A DNA stretch of 64,000 nt. Source: Leptolyngbya boryana PCC 6306 (GTDB taxonomy: Bacteria > Cyanobacteriota > Cyanobacteriia > Leptolyngbyales > Leptolyngbyaceae). Position numbers and translations under genes: made by a program. This document shows, piece by piece, positions 56,474-64,000 of this stretch. The notes beneath the pieces were generated by a model. That model did not search any database, was not told the DNA's origin, and saw only the letters and a program-made list of their open reading frames with translations. The number at the start of each line of letters is the position of its first letter. Positions within the stretch are counted from its first letter, which is position 1. The stretch spans positions 11,006-75,005 of the forward strand of contig NZ_KB731325.1 of assembly GCF_000353285.1 (NCBI RefSeq), written 5' to 3'.

Positions 56474-57523
56474 ATGGTTAGCATAAATTCCAATCTCAAT
56501 CCTCATTGGAGATTTCAAAGTGAGGCGCACTTGGAAGACTTCGTTTGGAATAATTTGAGCGCGCTGTTTAATTTGAAGGGTTTAGCGCGTCAGTACTCGC
56601 TTCATCATCAAGTCTGTGACATTCTAGCGATTGACCAATCTGGTCAAATAACGATTATTGAATTGAAAAATTCAATTGATCGGTACATCATTCAACAGTT
56701 AACTCGCTACTTCAATGCAGTAGTAAGCCAAAGACCGTTTCTCGATCAAATTGATTACCAACAACCAGTTCGCCTGATTGCGATCGCCCCCTCTTTTCAT
56801 GCTCACAATTTAGTCGATCAAGCCTACCATCAGCTTTCCTTTGAGTTGTACACCTTCGCCATTTCAAGCTGTAATCACGGCAAGTTATACTTTGAATTAC
56901 GAGATTCAGGTGCAGAACAGCTCATCCGATTAGAGATCCCAGAACCGTTTCACCCTCTCATTGATCGCGTTGAGCAGCACAACACAGCTCAACTGGCGAT
57001 TGCACCTGCGCCACCCAAATCCTTGGCGAACCTACTCAATGCTCTGACACAAGAACAACAAGCGTATGTCTTGTCGATTCGTGAGCAATTGCTGGAATTT
57101 GATCCTGCAATGATAGAAGTGGGGAAAACAACTCGCACGATATATGGGTTACGCAAAAACAAGAAGGATATTTACCAAACGAAGCTCTGTGCTGAGATAA
57201 TTCCCGTTGCTTTGGGAGTGATGCGTCCTCGGCTGCGATTGCAATTACCTTATCTCAAACGCACACTCAGTCGAGTCAGCAGCGACAATTCACAGAAACT
57301 CGTCAAAGGATTAACTTGGGTTGAAGTTAGACATCGCCGCGAGTGGGACAAAACAACTGCCATTCAGCTCTTGTTCTACTTCGGTAAAGGTTGCAGCCAT
57401 CATAGCTACTCACTCAGTCTAGACGAATATTCAAAGGTGTATCAGCAGTTAGCTGGACAATATTGCTCCTTACAATCATTAGAGGATGTGATGATTGTAG
57501 CCCTAGAAGAATGGAAAGCCTAG
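56474..57523 (+). CDS. NucS/DUF91-like PD-(D/E)XK nuclease
   Basis: 349 residues from the ATG at 56474; an earlier ATG (56387) would add 29 residues. Conserved block: SEAHLEDFVWNNLSALF, LARQYSLHHQVCDILAID, ITIIELKNSIDRYIIQQLTR, with D49, E63 and K65 (from this start) as the D-ExK catalytic set of EndoMS/NucS C-terminal domains. The DNA-binding N-terminal domain of true NucS is missing; instead a 200-residue C-terminal part of unknown fold follows. Function could be repair or defence. It lies just after the WYL gene on the same strand but 185 bp away. Confidence 0.8.
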   Translation: MVSINSNLNPHWRFQSEAHLEDFVWNNLSALFNLKGLARQYSLHHQVCDILAIDQSGQITIIELKNSIDRYIIQQLTRYFNAVVSQRPFLDQIDYQQPVRLIAIAPSFHAHNLVDQAYHQLSFELYTFAISSCNHGKLYFELRDSGAEQLIRLEIPEPFHPLIDRVEQHNTAQLAIAPAPPKSLANLLNALTQEQQAYVLSIREQLLEFDPAMIEVGKTTRTIYGLRKNKKDIYQTKLCAEIIPVALGVMRPRLRLQLPYLKRTLSRVSSDNSQKLVKGLTWVEVRHRREWDKTTAIQLLFYFGKGCSHHSYSLSLDEYSKVYQQLAGQYCSLQSLEDVMIVALEEWKA

Positions 57524-57569
57524 GTTTCAATACAGAAACTTGAGCTTAATTGTGAAAACAAGCAGGAAC

Positions 57570-57815
57570 ATGAAACCTGAGCAAATTGTAAAAGCTTTCG
57601 GCGTTGCTAAATCTTGGGATGAATGCCGAGGTCTTCAAATTCCCAGCTTTTTCAAAAAACCAAGACTTTCGCCTTATCAACCACATCAAGGAACTCACTT
57701 CATCCAAAAATACAGGGTATTGGTTGCCAGCATTAAATTAGCCCAAGCATATCAAGTAGAACAATCACAGATCATTCATACTCTAGATAAGCTAGATGCG
57801 TTTATTTTGTCTTAG
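57570..57815 (+). CDS. Small hypothetical protein
   Basis: 81 residues from the ATG at 57570 (AGGA very close upstream; a TTG at 57540 is an alternative). Begins MKPEQIVKAFGVAKSWDEC and has basic and helical segments (YRVLVASIKLAQAYQVEQSQ). Not recognised. It lies 47 bp downstream of the NucS-like gene and 42 bp before the HNH gene, so the three may form one transcript. Confidence 0.5.
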   Translation: MKPEQIVKAFGVAKSWDECRGLQIPSFFKKPRLSPYQPHQGTHFIQKYRVLVASIKLAQAYQVEQSQIIHTLDKLDAFILS

Positions 57816-57856
57816 CAGTCCATCATTAATGAAGCTCTTCTCATACACTCTTCCTC

Positions 57857-59011
57857 ATGAGCTTGATTCCAGCAGGCAGCGTTATCAGTACGATTCTGAA
57901 GCATGACTCGAAGCAGACAAGTTACAAGATTGCCCTGCTGCGAGCGATTAATGACATCGTGCTGATGTTCCCCGATCTTCGCAATTCCAATCAAGCGGTT
58001 GCCATTCCACTGCGAATGTTGGCGGAACGCTGGGTTGCTTATTACTGGCCGTTTGTGCAGCGAGATTGCTCAATCTGGCAAGGACCGCGATCGTTTCGAG
58101 ATGGCGTACTTCGCAGTGATCTATCATTTCGCGCCTCGCTGACCATACTCCGAGAACAGTGGGAGCACTTGAATCGAGGATTGGGCAAACCCAGCGATGG
58201 GTTCTTTATCGTCAACGAACTGCGCGTTCCCAGAAAGCGACAAACGTATCCGGTCTCATTGCTAGAGGCTTACGATATTACAATCTCCGCTATCCGCAGA
58301 ACGATCGAGCAACCGATCCGGTACGCTGGAGCGGGCGAATGGAGTGTGTTTGATCGTCCTACTCGCCTTGATCGCTTAGAGGCAACCGTTGTTGCTGTCC
58401 CAAGTAGCCGACCCCATGAGCGCTGTGTGGTTGTCTCAGCCGAGTTATGGCAGACGTTTCAATCGATGTCTTTGTGGGTCGAAGCACTGTGTATCCATGA
58501 GTGGTGTTTGTTTAGCGAAACGGTCGATGAGCAGGCAGAACGAGGACACATTTATTCGCTGCTCACGGATCGCCCTGATAACCGTCGTCCGCTGACCTGG
58601 GAGCGCAACAAAATTGACTTACTGATCCTCGAAGGTCATACCTTTATTTGCCCCTGGACACACCGCGAAATTACTCCAGGTGTTGCCTATGATCTAGACC
58701 ATCTGATGCCTGTTTCCATTTACCCGATCAACGAGCTGTGGAATCTCGTTCCTGCCGATCCAAAATTCAATTCCCATGTCAAACGCGATCGCTTACCCAC
58801 CATTGAACGGCTCCAGCAAGCGCAGCCCTATTTTGAACTGGCATACAGTCAATACAGCGCTTCAGAATCCTTGTCCGATGTGCTTCGGGAGGACGCAGAA
58901 ATCCGGTTCTCGCAGCTACAACAAGACCTTTTTGCTGCATCCTTAGCTCATGCAGTCGCTGATTTCATTGAACAAGTTGCGGAAACTCGAAATTTGAGTC
59001 GATTTGGATAA
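57857..59011 (+). CDS. HNH endonuclease-domain protein
   Basis: 384 residues. The HNH site lies at about 264-310: FICPWTHREITPG, then DLDHLMPVSIYP (D281-H282), ELWNLVPADPKFNSHVK (N296, H307). The N-terminal 250 residues are a helical domain (IALLRAINDIVLMFPDLRNS) seen in predicted defence-linked HNH proteins, probably for target recognition. Cytoplasmic. With the NucS-like gene it forms a small nuclease group beside the CRISPR locus, but no methylase or immunity gene is visible. Confidence 0.8.
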   Translation: MSLIPAGSVISTILKHDSKQTSYKIALLRAINDIVLMFPDLRNSNQAVAIPLRMLAERWVAYYWPFVQRDCSIWQGPRSFRDGVLRSDLSFRASLTILREQWEHLNRGLGKPSDGFFIVNELRVPRKRQTYPVSLLEAYDITISAIRRTIEQPIRYAGAGEWSVFDRPTRLDRLEATVVAVPSSRPHERCVVVSAELWQTFQSMSLWVEALCIHEWCLFSETVDEQAERGHIYSLLTDRPDNRRPLTWERNKIDLLILEGHTFICPWTHREITPGVAYDLDHLMPVSIYPINELWNLVPADPKFNSHVKRDRLPTIERLQQAQPYFELAYSQYSASESLSDVLREDAEIRFSQLQQDLFAASLAHAVADFIEQVAETRNLSRFG

Positions 59012-59029
59012 AGGCTGAACCCAGCAGTC

Positions 59030-59740
59030 TCATCGACGCAATGATTCGCAAGCAACACCATCGCGATCGCGATCCAGCCTAAACGGATCATTTGGAAAAG
59101 CCTGAAGTACCCGTTGAGCCTCTTCCCAACTGGAGAAGTCCCCACAATCACAGTCTGAATTGACGCAAGCTGGTAGTGAAGTCGGCTGTTGAACTGGTTT
59201 TGAAGACGACTGAGCAGGCTGCGATCGTCCTGCACGAAAATCAGCAGGCATCACGGGATTTGGCTGATTCCAGAACCCTCGCTTATTTTGCCGAGCAGCA
59301 TTTTCGGCCTGGAGATACTGAGATTGGGTCTCCGAGCAGCCGTTCAAATACTCGCGGTAAACAACGGCTTGTCCTTCTTGAACGAGTGCCAGGTTAATCG
59401 ATTTTCCATCTACATAAACCTCAGCTACCATGCGTCCGTAGCGATCGGTGGTCACTGGGCGTAGCTGCACCGCTTTTCCTGGAGGCAGCAACTGCTTGAG
59501 GCGATTCGCTGCCTGCCGCCCATAAGGAGCCTGCTTTATTTCTGGAGCGTCCACACAGGCTAATCTGACGGTTGATATGCGATGACCTTGCTGCACTCGC
59601 ATCGTATCACCATCACCCACTGAGACCACTTTGCCAGGTGAACGAACCTGAGCGGTTTCTCTGGAGTTCCGCTCTGCGCTCATTGCGGGTAGACCCATCA
59701 TCAGCAGAAGTGCGATCGTCGAAATCAATACCTTCTTCAT
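59030..59740 (-). CDS. Exported thermonuclease (SNase) with Excalibur domain
   Basis: 236 residues. Signal peptide MKKVLISTIALLLMMGLPAM-SA. SNase domain at about 35-165: VVSVGDGDTMRV, VRLACVDAPEIKQAPYG, TDRYGRMVAEVYVDG, YREYLNGC, with the catalytic Arg/Asp/Glu positions present. A linker leads to a C-terminal Excalibur calcium-binding motif (DCDCGDFSSWEEAQRVLQAF, DPFRLDRDRDGVACESL). It is a calcium-dependent extracellular nuclease that would degrade environmental DNA or RNA, for nutrition or exclusion. Convergent with the HNH gene. Confidence 0.92.
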   Translation of the reverse strand: MKKVLISTIALLLMMGLPAMSAERNSRETAQVRSPGKVVSVGDGDTMRVQQGHRISTVRLACVDAPEIKQAPYGRQAANRLKQLLPPGKAVQLRPVTTDRYGRMVAEVYVDGKSINLALVQEGQAVVYREYLNGCSETQSQYLQAENAARQNKRGFWNQPNPVMPADFRAGRSQPAQSSSKPVQQPTSLPACVNSDCDCGDFSSWEEAQRVLQAFPNDPFRLDRDRDGVACESLRR

Positions 59741-59780
59741 TCATCAATCCAAAACGCCACTCATTCCAGGAATTCCCCAA

Positions 59781-59921
59781 TCAGCGAAGTTTGTCACAGG
59801 GGATACCATCCTGATCCCGATTCAGCCCAAACGGAGCATTGGGGTAAGTGTTAAAGCCGCGCTCTGCTTCGACACAGTATGAGAAATCGCTGCAATTACA
59901 GTCGCTGTTGATGCAGCTTGA
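59781..59921 (-). pseudogene. Excalibur-domain remnant
   Basis: A 46-codon frame without a start reads SCINSDCNCSDFSYCVEAER, then FNTYPNAPFGLNRDQDGIPC and DKLR before the stop. It is clearly related to the C-terminus of the thermonuclease beside it. An in-frame TGA immediately precedes it. It is a leftover of a tandem duplication or of a former paralogue. Confidence 0.75.
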
Positions 59922-60276
59922 TCAGTCATCTGCTAGCTAGTTTAGAGCAAGTGAAGACTCTTAGGTTCAGAATCATTCGGCGTAGAAGTTGAAATGTTAC
60001 CAAGTGTAACCAAATCACTCCTCTCCAGGAGATTCGCGATCGTTGATTTGAGCAGCGCGATGAAGATTGTGCTGGGTCGGTTGGAGAAGAAGCCTCTATG
60101 CTTGGAGTTGAGATCGACCTAGAGGTAGCGTTGGGGATTGGAGAAACTAACGGAATCGAAGCATCTGAGGGCGTTGCTTGGACAACATAAAAAAATTGAT
60201 TGGTTCGTTGTCGAAAACTCTCAAATTCCTACTGTAGTCTTTACCAAAAGCTCCATAGATCGACCGGGTGAATGCA
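59922..60276. other. Intergenic
   Basis: No gene seen. It contains HIP1-like GCGATC sites and the upstream region of the GUN4 gene. Confidence 0.4.
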
Positions 60277-60885
60277 ATGCTCAATAAAATTTCCAGCCAG
60301 TATTGGTTAATTGCTGGACTCAGCTTAGTGGGATTAGGCGGCTTATTTGCTCCACGTCTGCTTGCTTCCTCTGTTCCCGTGGGGGTGCCAAAACTGTCAA
60401 AGCAACCGTCAGTCGCTGCAAACACCTTGCGATCGCAGCAAGGGATTGACTACGCACCGCTTCAGCAGCTTCTACAGGATAGAAAATGGCAAGAAGCAAA
60501 TCAATTGACTTCGATTCTCATCCTGAAAGCTGCCCGTCAGGAGCACCAAGGCTACTTGAGAGCCACAGACATCCAGAGCTTAGCTTGTTCAGATTTACAG
60601 ATTGTTGATCGCCTTTGGAAAAGTACCAGCAATGGGCGTTTTGGATTAAGTACTCAAGCAACTGTTTGGCGAAACCTCAAGGGAGCCAGCTACGAGGATT
60701 CCCTACGATTTGAGCAGCAGGTTGGTTGGAACTCTGATCAACCAACGCTGATTAATGATCCTAGCACTGTCCCAGTTGGGTATTTTCCCTTTCGACCCGC
60801 AGGTAAGACGGGAATCAAGAATGCGTTCGGCGGCTGGTGGATTCGAGAAATGCCAATCCGATTGCAACAGTGCAACATTAAATAA
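60277..60885 (+). CDS. Membrane-anchored GUN4-domain protein
   Basis: 202 residues from ATG 60277 (GTG 60268 possible). One N-terminal transmembrane segment (YWLIAGLSLVGLGGLFAPRL). GUN4 domain at about 55-195: YAPLQQLLQDRKWQEANQLT, LACSDLQIVDRLWKSTSNGR, FGLSTQATVWRNLKG. GUN4 binds tetrapyrroles and stimulates Mg-chelatase; cyanobacteria also have many GUN4-domain proteins fused to signalling modules. This version is membrane-tethered and lone, so a direct role in chlorophyll synthesis is not implied. Confidence 0.85.
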   Translation: MLNKISSQYWLIAGLSLVGLGGLFAPRLLASSVPVGVPKLSKQPSVAANTLRSQQGIDYAPLQQLLQDRKWQEANQLTSILILKAARQEHQGYLRATDIQSLACSDLQIVDRLWKSTSNGRFGLSTQATVWRNLKGASYEDSLRFEQQVGWNSDQPTLINDPSTVPVGYFPFRPAGKTGIKNAFGGWWIREMPIRLQQCNIK

Positions 60886-61170
60886 CTGGATGAATGTGGC
60901 CGAAGCTTGAAGTCTCCACCAGTTCTCAACAATTCTATGAGCACGCAATTTTACGAGCGTGATTTCCTCCAAAGTAGCCTCTTGCGGACAGCGATCGCGT
61001 GTTGATGTCAGCCAGAACATTGTGCAAACGCAGTCGGCTTGCGCTGCGGATAGCAACATTCCTAACGGTGTGATGATGTTACGAGAAGAAGGCTTCACTC
61101 AAGACGGGCGAAGATTTGAGAACAAGTTACAATGATAGATTGAGTTCAAAAGTATGACAGAGCGACTGGT
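60886..61170. other. Intergenic with open stretch of unknown origin
   Basis: A plus-strand frame ending at 61135 reads QNIVQTQSACAADSNIPNGV and MMLREEGFTQDGRRFENKL without a start. It may be the tail of a lost gene. Confidence 0.35.
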
Positions 61171-61770
61171 ATGATTCAGGCACTTGAGAAATTCAGAGCG
61201 TCAGAAGACAAGATCACGGTCTACCACGATCGTTCTTGGGAACAGTTCAAACATATTCAGAAAGGACTAGAAGGGTCTCCGGGTGTGAGACTGGCATTTC
61301 TCGAAGGAGTGGTTGAGATCTTCATGCCTGGACAACCGCACGAAATTTTCAAGACGATCATCGGTTCTTTGCTTGAGGCGTTCTTTTTGCACTGGAGAAT
61401 TAGAGTCATTCCAACTGGATCTGTGACTCAGGAGCAGGAAGGGGTTGCCTCTGCTCAAGCCGATGAGTCTTACTGCTTCGGTAGTGTGAAACCGATTCCT
61501 GACTTGTCGATCGAGGTAATTTTCACTAGCGGCTCCGCGACGAAGTTGAAACGGTATCAGGCATTAGGTGTCCCGGAAGTGTGGTTTTGGGAAGATGGGC
61601 TGTTCACCCTGTATCGGTTGGGAGAGAACGGCTACATTCGGATCTATAAAAGCCAAATTCCTGAATTAGCAGAGCTTGACTTTGAATTACTAACGCAATG
61701 CGTTTTAGCAGGTGAAACGGGCTGGTTAGAAGCAGTTATAAGATTTAGAGACGCACTTTCTAAAAACTAA
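61171..61770 (+). CDS. Uma2-family (DUF820) putative nuclease
   Basis: 199 residues of the PD-(D/E)XK-like Uma2 family that is hugely expanded in cyanobacteria. Family blocks: VRLAFLEGVVEIFMPGQPHE, KPIPDLSIEVIFTSGSATKL (acidic residue plus lysine of the site), KRYQALGVPEVWFWEDGLFT. Function is not established; mobile-element association has been suggested. It lies 270 bp before the TnpB-like gene. Confidence 0.88.
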   Translation: MIQALEKFRASEDKITVYHDRSWEQFKHIQKGLEGSPGVRLAFLEGVVEIFMPGQPHEIFKTIIGSLLEAFFLHWRIRVIPTGSVTQEQEGVASAQADESYCFGSVKPIPDLSIEVIFTSGSATKLKRYQALGVPEVWFWEDGLFTLYRLGENGYIRIYKSQIPELAELDFELLTQCVLAGETGWLEAVIRFRDALSKN

Positions 61771-61889
61771 ACGAAGGTTATGTGCTGGAAGCTGCTACTA
61801 CGCCGTATTCATACATGTCGATCGAATATTTTCAGCTTGAAACATCAGCCTAAACTTACTGTGGCTGTCGTTTCGCATGAGTCAGTAAA

Positions 61890-61964
61890 AGATAGTGTTG
61901 ACAGCCCCGTGTCTTGAGACCGGGGTGGAAAACGCAACAGGCGGCTTTAGCCGCAGCACTATCT
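61890..61964 (+). ncRNA. Three-way-junction structure upstream of tnpB-like gene
   Basis: An outer stem AGATAGTGTTG (61890-61900) pairs with CAGCACTATCT (61954-61964) with one G-U. It encloses hairpin A (CCCCG plus GTCT, 61905-61914, with AGAC plus CGGGG, 61917-61925) and hairpin B (GCGGC-TTTA-GCCGC, 61941-61954). It begins about 150 bp before the ATG. It is either a structured RNA or the folded single-strand end recognised in IS200/IS605-type mobility. Confidence 0.6.
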
Positions 61965-62042
61965 GATTATGCTGACAATGCACACTAAGATAAATGGTAC
62001 ATTTGAATTATTCACTTCTCGACTCAAGGGCGAATTTTCGCT

Positions 62043-63548
62043 ATGGCTAGAAGCAAGACACCATCATTTATCTTGGAACTGCCGTTAGTGGTTGATTCGC
62101 AGGCGGATGCTGAATTGTTGCGTCGCTTCCAAGCTGGACGGCAACTTTACAACGGTTGCTTGACTGAAGCAATCAAACGCATGGAGGAGCTTCGCAATTC
62201 AGTTGAGTATCAAGCTGCAAAACAACTTCCCCTCAAGTCAAAGCAGCGCTCAGAAGCGTTTAGCAGTGCTCGCAAACAATATCGCTTCACCGATTATGAG
62301 ATGCAGGCATTTGCTACCGTAATGGGGAATCGCGCTGTTTGGATCGCCCAAAAGATTGATAGTAACTCTGTTCAAACGTTAGCGACTCGCGCCTTTAGAG
62401 CGGCGGAACGAGTGTTATTTGGCAAGGCAAAGAAGGTGCGATTCAAAGTCCCAAATCGGTTCAACTCCATTGAAGGGAAGGGGAACACTCACCCTCTGAA
62501 GTGGAAAAACAATCGATTACATTGGGGCAAGGGCTTTGAGTTAGAGCCAATCATCGACTGGAAAAATCCAGTTCACCAACATGGGTTGTCGAGCAAAGTG
62601 AAGTACTGCCGCATCCTTAAGCGCCAACTCAACGGTAAACGTCGTTGGTTCGTTCAACTTATTCTAGAAGGGCATCCGTTCCAGAAACCCTCTAATTCTA
62701 TCAGTGAGGGCATCATCGGTTTGGATCTCAACGTGAGTAACGTGGCATTTGTGGCAGATGCACAAGCAGGACTACTACCCTTTGCAAAAAATGTTCCCAC
62801 CTTCGAGCAGGAGATTGCCGAGATCCAACGCCAAATGCAGCGCTCTCAGCGAGTTGCTAATCCTAACAACTATGAGCCTGACTTTGAGGTACGTCGCGGT
62901 CGCAAGATAGTGAAGAAGAAAGGCAAGGTGAGAAAGGGAGCACGAAACTGGGAGCAGTCAAAGACCTACCAGAAGCTTGCTAAGAAAAAGCGCAATCTAC
63001 AACAGCGTAAAGCTGCTTACACCAAATCCCAAAATCGCAGCTTGGTGAATGAAATTTTGCGGCATGGCAAGGATATCAAAACCGAAAAGGTTTCGGTGAA
63101 GGGATGGCAGAAGCGATATGGCAAAGCGATCGCTGTAAAGTCTCCCGGATTTTTCCAGTCTGAATTGAAGCGCAAGGCTGAAAGTGCTGGCGGTTCATTC
63201 GTTATGTTTTCGACTCAAACGACGGCACTATCGCAAACGCATCTCAACGGAGACCGAATCAAGAAGTCTCTATCAGAGCGGGTACATCACGATCAAACCG
63301 GGGTAGTGATGCATCGCGATTTGTTCTCAGCGTATCTGAGTCGATTTGTCACTGACAACAGACTTGACATGCCAGTAGCGAGAGAAAGCTACGCAGGGTC
63401 GGAACCGATCCTGGTTGCCGCATGGCAAGTGTATGAATCCTCGAAACGAGTAGGCGAGTCCGAAAGTCCGCAGCGTCAGTCTCCGGCAGAGAGGATGGCA
63501 ACAAAGCTAGGAACAGTCAGCCAGGTAAAGCGGAAGCTTAGAAGCTGA
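62043..63548 (+). CDS. TnpB-like RuvC protein lacking zinc-finger cysteines
   Basis: 501 residues. RuvC triad positions are present: D228 (GIIGLDLNVSNVAF), E348 (DIKTEKVSVKGW) and D426 (VVMHRDLFSAYLSR). The intervening arginine/lysine-rich helical part (about 255-340) is as in TnpB. Where TnpB has its four-cysteine finger this protein reads TALSQTHLNGDRIKKSLSE and VHHDQTG, with no cysteines. No tnpA is next to it. TnpB proteins are RNA-guided nucleases; whether this branch still is one is unknown. An antisense small gene overlaps its 3' end, where a TnpB guide RNA would normally lie. Confidence 0.85.
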   Translation: MARSKTPSFILELPLVVDSQADAELLRRFQAGRQLYNGCLTEAIKRMEELRNSVEYQAAKQLPLKSKQRSEAFSSARKQYRFTDYEMQAFATVMGNRAVWIAQKIDSNSVQTLATRAFRAAERVLFGKAKKVRFKVPNRFNSIEGKGNTHPLKWKNNRLHWGKGFELEPIIDWKNPVHQHGLSSKVKYCRILKRQLNGKRRWFVQLILEGHPFQKPSNSISEGIIGLDLNVSNVAFVADAQAGLLPFAKNVPTFEQEIAEIQRQMQRSQRVANPNNYEPDFEVRRGRKIVKKKGKVRKGARNWEQSKTYQKLAKKKRNLQQRKAAYTKSQNRSLVNEILRHGKDIKTEKVSVKGWQKRYGKAIAVKSPGFFQSELKRKAESAGGSFVMFSTQTTALSQTHLNGDRIKKSLSERVHHDQTGVVMHRDLFSAYLSRFVTDNRLDMPVARESYAGSEPILVAAWQVYESSKRVGESESPQRQSPAERMATKLGTVSQVKRKLRS

Positions 63549-63708
63549 TTCCAACTCCTAGCCAGAATCTGCCTCGCTTCGGCGGGTGGAGGGGTTCAAG
63601 CCGTTCTTTCCCTTTCCGAATGATGTCTTTTGCAGATGCGTTGGAAAATTTTCCGCTGTCTGCCTGAGCTTCTGCTACGGCAAGTCGCTGTCGCAATTCT
63701 TCCAGCAT
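63538..63708 (-). CDS. Small protein, 56 residues
   Basis: Starts MLEELRQRLAVAEAQADSGK, then KDIIRKGKERLEPLHPPKRG. An AGGAGA ribosome site stands 7 nt before the ATG. An acidic, helical start and basic end are typical of small DNA-associated or antitoxin-like proteins; no toxin is adjacent. Its 3' end overlaps tnpB antisense by 11 bases. Confidence 0.55.
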   Translation of the reverse strand: MLEELRQRLAVAEAQADSGKFSNASAKDIIRKGKERLEPLHPPKRGRFWLGVGISF

Positions 63709-63936
63709 AAGAAGTCTCCTGCCTAAAGGCTTACAGTCAGCTATCTTAGCCAGCTTATACAGAATTGAATACCGTATTCTTGGAAAGAGGCATGATTCAA
63801 TACGTGTTCACCCTGTTTTTGATAGAATGCGCCCCTTGGTCTAGATCCTCTTCCCTCAAGACCTAACGCTAGGGCTATGATTAAGAGCAAGATGGTTGAA
63901 ACCAGATTCTTCCCTTCTCTCAAAGGCGCGATCGCA

Positions 63937-64000
63937 ATGACTGCAACCTTATCAAAACTGTTTACATTTGAGGAATGGCTTGCTTATGAAGATGGCACCG
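63937..64000 (+). CDS. Uma2-family protein, N-terminal part (cut by window edge)
   Basis: The 21 codons present encode MTATLSKLFTFEEWLAYEDG and T. The TFEEWLAYEDGT block is the typical N-terminus of Uma2 (DUF820) proteins, different from the copy at 61171. The remainder is beyond the window. The 228 bp upstream contain no other gene that I trust. Confidence 0.75.
   Translation, partial: MTATLSKLFTFEEWLAYEDGT

Noticed and set aside
62043-63548. Cas12-type CRISPR effector
   Set aside because: Size and domain order are those of TnpB, it is 6 kb beyond the WYL gene with no array near it, and the strand and context differ from the cas operon.
63741-63923. 60-residue minus-strand frame
   Set aside because: Ribosome site missing, composition poor, and it lies in the upstream region of the Uma2 gene and the 56-residue gene; probably chance.
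1-64000. tRNA, rRNA, retron, DGR or prophage structural genes
   Set aside because: Looked for characteristic motifs (tRNA arm sequences, reverse-transcriptase YxDD, capsid or terminase proteins) and saw none; the GH19 protein alone does not make a prophage.

Overview
The window is cyanobacterial. HIP1 octamers (GCGATCGC) are scattered throughout, and the gene content is typical of large filamentous cyanobacteria: NB-ARC and AAA/WD40 STAND proteins, Uma2 nucleases, GUN4, Csx18 and long GTTTCCATTCAATT-type CRISPR repeats. Almost nothing is housekeeping. The combination of mobile elements, orphan nucleases, signalling NTPases and CRISPR suggests a defence-rich accessory region, either a plasmid or a chromosomal island; I cannot tell which.

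Layout. 0-7 kb: edge of an IS1-type transposase, a coiled-coil protein, an NrdR-like zinc-ribbon protein, then a complete three-gene ABC-3C conflict operon (nuclease-CTD, middle component, Rad50-like ATPase) abutting a truncated HsdS. 7-12 kb: an NfeD-like small protein divergent from an HTH-NACHT ATPase, separated by two strong hairpins, then a heme-oxygenase-like diiron protein. 12-27 kb: a small XRE regulator, a GHKL ATPase, and three STAND-type proteins (HTH-NB-ARC-WD40, HTH-AAA, AAA-WD40) that share or divide the same N-terminal HTH module, plus exported proteins including a poly-gamma-glutamate hydrolase. 27-30 kb: a short operon ending in two peptidoglycan-binding enzymes, one a GH19 endolysin-like protein, divergent from the AAA pair. 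30-37 kb: a large membrane coiled-coil ATPase gene split inside its P-loop by an intact IS21-family element with a 6-bp target duplication, followed by two accessory genes. 37-40 kb: RHH protein, small unknowns and an orphan HsdR-like nuclease.

40-55 kb is a type III-B CRISPR-Cas locus read from right to left on the minus strand: cas10(cmr2)-cmr3-cmr4-cmr5-cmr6/cmr1-CARF/HEPN, then leader 3 and array 3 (42 repeats), csx18-cas1-cas2, leader 2 and array 2 (20 repeats), leader 1 and array 1 (6 repeats). A WYL regulator diverges from cas10. There is no cas6. Repeat sequence and gene content match the cyanobacterial III-Bv type in which host RNase E matures crRNA. The three repeats share their 3' half, and the 5' stem covaries. 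The three leaders share an inverted repeat whose two arms covary.

55-64 kb: NucS-like and HNH nucleases, an exported thermonuclease with an Excalibur domain, a membrane GUN4 protein, Uma2 nucleases, and a TnpB-like protein with an intact RuvC triad and no zinc-finger cysteines, preceded by a three-way-junction RNA or DNA fold.

The defence modules appear to be independent systems that have accumulated together. Within modules the links are firm: start/stop overlaps couple the ABC-3C genes, the cmr genes and the HTH-AAA/AAA-WD40 pair. I saw no rRNA or tRNA genes.
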